DNA of 64,000 nt from contig JAFZOU010000037.1 in assembly GCA_017550525.1 (NCBI GenBank), positions 62,001 through 126,000 on the forward strand. Direction: 5' to 3'. The DNA is from Bacteroidales bacterium. Lineage in GTDB: Bacteria > Bacteroidota > Bacteroidia > Bacteroidales > UBA932. The position numbers and the translations under genes were made by a program. Shown piece by piece: positions 59,437 to 64,000 of this stretch (position 1 is its first letter; the number at the start of each line of letters is the position of its first letter). The notes under the pieces were generated by a model. The model worked only from the letters and a program-made list of their open reading frames with translations. It ran no database searches and was not told the DNA's origin.

Positions 59437-60648
59437 ATGAGGAGAATCGTCTTGTTACTGGCGGCTGCGGCCGCCCTTCTATCCTGTAAAAAACCTCTTA
59501 TGGATTCCCTGCCCCGGTGGTATCGGCCGGGGTTACGGGCGCATGCCGCGGGGTCCGCCGGCGCGCAGGATTCATCGGCCTGGAATTCCCCGGCGGGAAA
59601 GGGTGTTTATGTTGCCGCCCTCCGTTTCCCGGAGTGGGCTTCCTGGCAGGACGGGGATTTCCGCGGCGCGGAGGCCGTGCTTTTCCGCGACAGCGTAGAG
59701 ATTGCCCACTGCGCCATGGGGGCACGCCCGGACCCTGACCGTATCCGTATAATTGACGGCCATCTGTGGACGGATGTGGCCGGAGAGGGGCAGACGCAGG
59801 TGTTCTGTGACGGGAAGCATCGGCTTACAATCCCCGACGAGGAACTTCTTAAGGGTTTTCTCATAGAAAATGACACTATATGCACCCTGGGGCAGCGTCC
59901 CGGGGGCGGCGGCCTTTGTTACAGGGTGAACGGAGAGGAGGTGTTCTCGGCAAGTGCGGGGACTGTTTTCGGCCAGTTTGAAAGGGACTCCAGCGGCACC
60001 CATTTCGCGTACGGCATCCCTATCCGCAAGGGAGATGCCGTCACCACGGAATACCATATAATGAATGGGGCCGATGAAATTAGCACCATCACACCAAACA
60101 AGGGCGGAGTCATTTACGATATCCGCGTGCGGGACGGGACGGTGTACCGGAGCGAGCGCCGCGGGGAGAGTCCGTCCAGCCTTTGCCTTGTGATTGGAGA
60201 GAGCTATCACTCCATGGACGTGGGGACGGCAGAGGAGATCCACCAGTGCAAACTGGTTGACTGCGGCGGGGAAATAATGATTAAGGGCTACTCCATAATG
60301 GGGAGCCTGATACGGCACTGGATACGCTCCAGGGACGGACTCCGGTATCAGGTGATAAGTTCAATGGGAGTTCCGGACATATATCTGGATTCCGGCAAAC
60401 TGGCCCATCTTATCACCAATCGGGACGGCAGGGTGACAAAGGTGGTCAAAGGGGACGAGACAATATCGGCCCTGGAAGACAGCCTTTACCTCAAGATTCG
60501 CAGCTCCTCCTGTGCCGATTTCCGGAACGACTCCTTTGCCGCCGCCCTTTCCGACACCTCCGGCCGGAAGCACCGGCTGTTTCTGGACGGACGCCTTGTC
60601 CCGCTTGAATTCAACGGTTATTTCACCTCCTTAAAGATTATTCAGTAA
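59437..60648 (+). CDS. Uncharacterised lipoprotein
   Basis: 403 aa. Lipobox LLSC (Cys ~17). The mature region is beta-rich with repeated motifs of 40-50 residues (RIIDGHLWTDVAGEG, IENDTICTLGQRPGGGGLCYRVNGEEVF, IYDIRVRDGTVYRS, PDIYLDSGKLAHLITNRDG). This hints at a beta-propeller, but no known family was recognised. Its stop overlaps the comM start as TAATG (60646-60650), so translation is coupled. GC-rich codon use with several GGCCGAT heptamers suggests a native gene. Function unknown. Confidence 0.6.
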   Translation: MRRIVLLLAAAAALLSCKKPLMDSLPRWYRPGLRAHAAGSAGAQDSSAWNSPAGKGVYVAALRFPEWASWQDGDFRGAEAVLFRDSVEIAHCAMGARPDPDRIRIIDGHLWTDVAGEGQTQVFCDGKHRLTIPDEELLKGFLIENDTICTLGQRPGGGGLCYRVNGEEVFSASAGTVFGQFERDSSGTHFAYGIPIRKGDAVTTEYHIMNGADEISTITPNKGGVIYDIRVRDGTVYRSERRGESPSSLCLVIGESYHSMDVGTAEEIHQCKLVDCGGEIMIKGYSIMGSLIRHWIRSRDGLRYQVISSMGVPDIYLDSGKLAHLITNRDGRVTKVVKGDETISALEDSLYLKIRSSSCADFRNDSFAAALSDTSGRKHRLFLDGRLVPLEFNGYFTSLKIIQ

Positions 60649-62204
60649 TGCTTGTAAATATTTATTCCGCAAAGATTATCGGCATAAAGGCCGTGCCCGT
60701 CAACGTTGAGATCAATATCACCCTGGGGGTTGGCCTTCATCTTGTGGGACTGGCCGATGCCGCCGTGAAGGAGAGCCTCCTGCGCACCGTGACGGCCCTC
60801 CAGGCTCTTGGCTACCATGTGCCTGGCAAGAAAATTGTCATAAATCTGGCTCCTGCCGATATGCACAAGCAGGGCAGCGGCTACGACATCCCCATTGCGC
60901 TGGGGATTGTTGCGGCGTCGGGGCAGAGAGAGATGCCCCTGCTGGATAAATACCTGATTATGGGAGAGTTGGGCCTTGACGGGAGCGTGCGGTATGTGAG
61001 CGGTTCCCTTCCCATGGTGGAACTTGCCATGGAGATGGGGTTCCGGGGATGCATCCTGCCGGAGGCGGCTGCACTTGAGGCGGTGGATTACACAGGAACG
61101 GAGATTTACGGAGTGAAGACGCTGGAGGATGTTCTGAGGATACTGGAGGGCGGTCTGGCACAGGACCTTCTCATTTGGAATACGGAAGCATACCGGGAGG
61201 CGCGGGAGATGGCGCTTAATCCGGTGAAGCGGTATATGGATTTTGCTGAGATAATTGGCCAGGATGCGGCCCGGAGAGGCGTTGAAGTGGCTGCCGCTGG
61301 TCAGCACAACGTACTTCTTGTTGGTGCCCCTGGCAGTGGAAAAACCTCTCTGGCCAAGGCTCTGGCGGGCATTCTGCCGCCAATGACACTGGAGGAAAGC
61401 GCCGTCACGTCAAAGATTTACTCCGTGGCCGGGACTTCCTCCGGGGGCTTCGGGCTTCTGAGGTCAAGGCCGTTCAGGGCTCCGCATATATCGGCCTCAA
61501 AGGCGGCGCTCCTTGGCGGCGGAAGCGGAGACAACATCCTTCCCGGGGAAGTTTCACTTGCCACTGGGGGAATTCTCTTCCTGGACGAATTTTGCGAGGC
61601 GCCAAAATCAATCCTGGAGGCGCTTAGGGGGCCGATGGAGGACCGCAAGGTGTGCATTTCCCGCCTCAAGGCAAAGATTGAGTACCCGGCGTCGTTTATG
61701 CTTGTGGCGGCTTCCAATCCCTGCCCCTGCGGCTATTACGGGGAGGGAGACCGCTGCACCTGCACGCCAAGCGTAAGGAACGCCTACCTGGCTAAACTGA
61801 GTGGCCCCATTATGGATAGAATAGACATACAACTTTGGATGCATCCGGTTGAGACCCAGGCACTTATAGCCGGAAAGAAAGCAGAGCCGTCGGCCGCTGT
61901 GGCAGAAAGGGTTGTGCGGGCCCGGGAAATCCAGATGAGGCGCTTCCAGGGGCTGGGAATCTACGCCAATGCAGAGATGAGCGGGGCGCAGCTGGAGGAG
62001 TTCTGCCCTTTATCGGCCCAATGTAAGGACCTTCTGGAGAAAATCATTGACCGCCAGGGGCTCAGCGCCCGCGCTTACACCCGTATCATCAAGATTGCCC
62101 GCACAATTGCAGACCTCGCCGGCGTTCAGGACATCCTCCCGCAGCACCTAGCCGAAGCCGCCAGTTACCGTTTCCTTGACCGGCGGCATATAATGGGATT
62201 GTGA
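60648..62204 (+). CDS. comM: YifB/ComM-family Mg-chelatase-like AAA+ ATPase
   Basis: 518 aa. An N-terminal Lon-like substrate domain (VEINITLGVGLHLVGLADAAVKES) is followed by an AAA+ module with Walker A LVGAPGSGKTSLAKAL, Walker B ILFLDEF and the Cys cluster NPCPCGYYGEGDRCTC, and a C-terminal helical domain (LSARAYTRIIKIARTIADL). In Vibrio and Haemophilus, ComM is a helicase for branch migration in natural transformation; it is widespread also in non-competent species. Coupled to the preceding lipoprotein gene. Confidence 0.93.
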   Translation: MLVNIYSAKIIGIKAVPVNVEINITLGVGLHLVGLADAAVKESLLRTVTALQALGYHVPGKKIVINLAPADMHKQGSGYDIPIALGIVAASGQREMPLLDKYLIMGELGLDGSVRYVSGSLPMVELAMEMGFRGCILPEAAALEAVDYTGTEIYGVKTLEDVLRILEGGLAQDLLIWNTEAYREAREMALNPVKRYMDFAEIIGQDAARRGVEVAAAGQHNVLLVGAPGSGKTSLAKALAGILPPMTLEESAVTSKIYSVAGTSSGGFGLLRSRPFRAPHISASKAALLGGGSGDNILPGEVSLATGGILFLDEFCEAPKSILEALRGPMEDRKVCISRLKAKIEYPASFMLVAASNPCPCGYYGEGDRCTCTPSVRNAYLAKLSGPIMDRIDIQLWMHPVETQALIAGKKAEPSAAVAERVVRAREIQMRRFQGLGIYANAEMSGAQLEEFCPLSAQCKDLLEKIIDRQGLSARAYTRIIKIARTIADLAGVQDILPQHLAEAASYRFLDRRHIMGL

Positions 62205-62233
62205 ATTGTTTTTGAAAATGTTAGTAAAATTAC

Positions 62234-62241
62234 TATCTTTG
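62234..62241 (+). promoter_or_regulatory. -7 promoter box of hicAB
   Basis: TATCTTTG ending 2 nt before the hicA ATG, implying a leaderless hicA message or translation from a second site. Confidence 0.6.
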
Positions 62242-62243
62242 CG

Positions 62244-62432
62244 ATGAAATATTCGGAGATTCACAAAAAACTCAGAGAGGCTGGGTGCTATATTGTAAGA
62301 TATGGTGGTAGACACCCTGTTTGGGAAAGTCCTATTACCGGTCTACAATTTGAGACAAGTTATCATGATTCAGAAGAGGCCAGAAAGGGAACTCTGCATA
62401 ATATCAAAAAAAAGTCCGGTGTAAAACTATAA
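62244..62432 (+). CDS. hicA: HicA-family mRNA interferase toxin
   Basis: 62 aa, the usual length. Double-stranded-RNA-binding-like fold: MKYSEIHKKLREAGCYIVRY, then the active-site His in GGRHPVWESP and the C-terminal ARKGTLHNIKKKSGV. HicA cleaves mRNA and is neutralised by HicB, whose gene follows 4 bp downstream. The toxin-first order is typical. Confidence 0.88.
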   Translation: MKYSEIHKKLREAGCYIVRYGGRHPVWESPITGLQFETSYHDSEEARKGTLHNIKKKSGVKL

Positions 62433-62436
62433 TAAT

Positions 62437-62847
62437 ATGCGTAAAGTAACAGCTGTAATTGAAACTGGTCTGGATCGTCGTATAGAGATATACGTCGGCG
62501 ACGATACGTACCCCTATGGAATACTGGGAGAAGGTCATACCATTGCCGAAGCAAAAGAAGATTTCATGATTGGCTACCAGGAAATGAAAGAGTACGTTCT
62601 AGACTCCGGAAAAGAATTTGAGGAAGCAGAATTTGTCTTCCGCTATGATATTCCGTCCTTCCTTCAGGAATTCGCTTATGCCTTTACCCTCTCCGGCCTT
62701 GAGAGAATTACCGGAATCAATCAGAAGCAACTGGGTCACTATGTGAGCGGGTACAGGAAACCATCGGCAAAAACTATTCGGAAAATGGAAGAAGGTATCC
62801 ATAATTTCAGCGAACAGTTAAGCCGAATCCATTTCTACGGACTCTGA
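62437..62847 (+). CDS. hicB: HicB-family antitoxin with HTH
   Basis: 136 aa. The N-terminal RNase H-like HicB fold has GEGHTIAEAKEDFMIGYQEM. The C-terminal helix-turn-helix is GLERITGINQKQLGHYVSG, with YRKPSAKTIRKMEEGI, like an Xre/Cro unit. It binds and inhibits HicA and should repress the hicAB promoter. Its stop is 1 bp from the stop of the converging CotH-like gene. Confidence 0.87.
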   Translation: MRKVTAVIETGLDRRIEIYVGDDTYPYGILGEGHTIAEAKEDFMIGYQEMKEYVLDSGKEFEEAEFVFRYDIPSFLQEFAYAFTLSGLERITGINQKQLGHYVSGYRKPSAKTIRKMEEGIHNFSEQLSRIHFYGL

Positions 62848-62848
62848 C

Positions 62849-64000
62849 CTATAAATTGCCCAGCACAAACTGGAGGTGGATGTTGTAGTTCTTCTTGATG
62901 CGGGCAACGGCTTCGTGGAAGGTCATACGTTCATCTCCGTTGATAATCTGGCCGCCGTTCATTGAGGCATCTTCGGCGGGATTCCACATCTTGAAATTGA
63001 GTTTTGCGCTCTCTGAAAGGAGGGCCTCGCACTCATCTATGTAATCCGGAATGGTCTGGAGCTGAGGGAGAAGTTCCCTGATGCGGTCCCTGGTCTTTTG
63101 AAGGAAAGCCGGATCCTGGAACAGGCGGTCGTACCAGATGGCGTGGCGGTTTATGAGGCGCCTGTCGCCACCAGTAGTGTCAAAGGTAAGCACTCCCCAG
63201 TCAAAGTCCCAGCAGGGACCGGCGGTGAGTTTTCCGTCCTTGTCCTTGTGCATGAAGACGCTTCCGGGGTTACCAAGCTCATGGTTTGTCATCACCTCAA
63301 AGACTATCCAGTAATCTATGAAGGAATCCACATCCAGATACTTTGCATAGCCGTTTACGGGGTCTATGAAATTGGATCCATAAATGACATTGGAGACCTC
63401 TGCAATGTAGTTTTTGATGTAGGTCTTTTTCTCCTGGGTGAGTTCCGTGGGCTCATCCGGATCCGGATGCTTCACGGCAAACGGGATGTTGTGGTCCTTC
63501 CACTGGAAGGTGTTGTCATTATGGAAGTCAAGTTCCAGGAGGTAGCCGTCCTTCTTGTCTATGTTCACGCGGTCTCCGTCCACCCTCACCTGCTCAATGA
63601 GAAGGTAGTTTCCAACATGTTTGCCGTTGAGGACAAGCTCCACGGTCTGGCTTCTGGGAGTCCAGGCAAGACGCGTCATGGAAGACACCTTCATGGCCAC
63701 CATGTTTCGCATCATGGTGCGGTCCATGAAGTTTGCAAGAAGCACCCAGCGCTTGTGCTCCGGGAATCCAAAAACGGATGCCTTTTCCTCCAGTTTCACA
63801 AGATACGGCTTCTTGGGCCACTCCCATGTGGTGTTTCCACGGCCGCGGATGCTGCAGGCAACCTCCGGGAAATAGTCCTGCGGGGCGTCTTCACTCACTA
63901 TTGAGAATTTGGCCGATACATACTGTTCCTTTGAGGTAATTGCCGCGCCGCCCTGAGTGTCCACAAACACCACCGGAAGGCCGGTGTGGACCATACCGGC
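62849..64000 (-). CDS. CotH-kinase-family protein (N-terminus off the right edge)
   Basis: At least 383 codons; the frame is open to the window end (GCC GGT before the first ATG at 63994), and there is no signal peptide at that ATG, so the true start lies outside. CotH motifs: SIRGRGNTTWEWPKKPYLVKL, KRWVLLANFMDRTMMRN, LVLNGKHVGNYLLIEQV and the metal-binding WDFDWG near the end. CotH-like proteins are secreted atypical protein kinases (first known in spore coats) and are frequent in Bacteroidetes, often with surface-protein domains. Substrate unknown. Confidence 0.88.
   Translation of the reverse strand, partial: AGMVHTGLPVVFVDTQGGAAITSKEQYVSAKFSIVSEDAPQDYFPEVACSIRGRGNTTWEWPKKPYLVKLEEKASVFGFPEHKRWVLLANFMDRTMMRNMVAMKVSSMTRLAWTPRSQTVELVLNGKHVGNYLLIEQVRVDGDRVNIDKKDGYLLELDFHNDNTFQWKDHNIPFAVKHPDPDEPTELTQEKKTYIKNYIAEVSNVIYGSNFIDPVNGYAKYLDVDSFIDYWIVFEVMTNHELGNPGSVFMHKDKDGKLTAGPCWDFDWGVLTFDTTGGDRRLINRHAIWYDRLFQDPAFLQKTRDRIRELLPQLQTIPDYIDECEALLSESAKLNFKMWNPAEDASMNGGQIINGDERMTFHEAVARIKKNYNIHLQFVLGNL

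Noticed and set aside
60648-62204. comM taken as proof of natural competence
   Set aside because: YifB/ComM is widespread in non-competent bacteria, and no competence pilus or DNA-uptake genes are in the window.

Overview
The window looks like chromosome of an anaerobic, gut- or rumen-type member of the Bacteroidales. The reasons are a SusC/SusD pair, an FeoA-FeoB fusion, anaerobic ribonucleotide reductase (NrdD/NrdG), many surface lipoproteins, and promoters of the Bacteroidetes sigma-ABfr type (-7 box TAnnTTTG, most often TATCTTTG). Base composition is near half GC except for an AT-rich cassette at 2.0-5.9 kb. I cannot name the genus.

Layout, left to right. 1-1921: feoAB (runs off the left edge). 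2032-5893: AT-rich, tightly coupled cassette of an EVE-like/Mrr-type restriction enzyme, a MORN-like repeat protein, an SH3-like lipoprotein and a 58-residue basic peptide. 6004-10500: envelope genes, a transmembrane Ser/Thr kinase, a small HTH protein and an LRR lipoprotein. 10612-13328: phosphopantetheinyl transferase, malate dehydrogenase and a small membrane protein, with two copies of a roughly 116-bp inverted intergenic element. 13327-20908: nrdG/nrdD, an EnvC-like protein, a TPR protein, and an ECF sigma factor with an anti-sigma/beta-barrel hybrid. 21093-58066: a LacI regulator with four near-identical operators (TGTGTGCGCACACA) that mark a large carbohydrate locus. 58090-62204: housekeeping tsaE, ispE, a lipoprotein and comM/yifB. 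62244-62847: hicAB. 62849-64000: a CotH-like protein (runs off the right edge).

How the carbohydrate locus fits together. SusC/SusD (50528-53803) import glycan. Surface lipoproteins follow: an EEP-type phosphodiesterase or phosphatase, PKD, fimbrillin-like and FN3 proteins, and two large fimbrillin/beta-helix proteins around a GH39-like enzyme. The rightward arm encodes GH3 and GH2 enzymes. The left half encodes a GH36-like enzyme, a GH63-like enzyme, a GDPD, a Tat-exported metallo-beta-lactamase-fold protein, a LamG protein and an SGNH esterase. It also encodes an intracellular route (SDR, PfkB kinase, 6-phosphogluconate dehydrogenase, Nramp-fold carrier) that I read as feeding a gluconate-like acid into ribulose-5-phosphate. 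GDPD plus EEP enzymes in one regulon suggest a phosphate-containing glycan or glycolipid.

Most unusual signals: a heptamer ATCGGCC/GGCCGAT present about 80 times, roughly ten times chance, and absent from the AT-rich cassette; a single in-frame TGA separating a beta-helix protein from an otherwise start-less EEP domain; and the duplicated hairpin element with a compensatory base-pair change.
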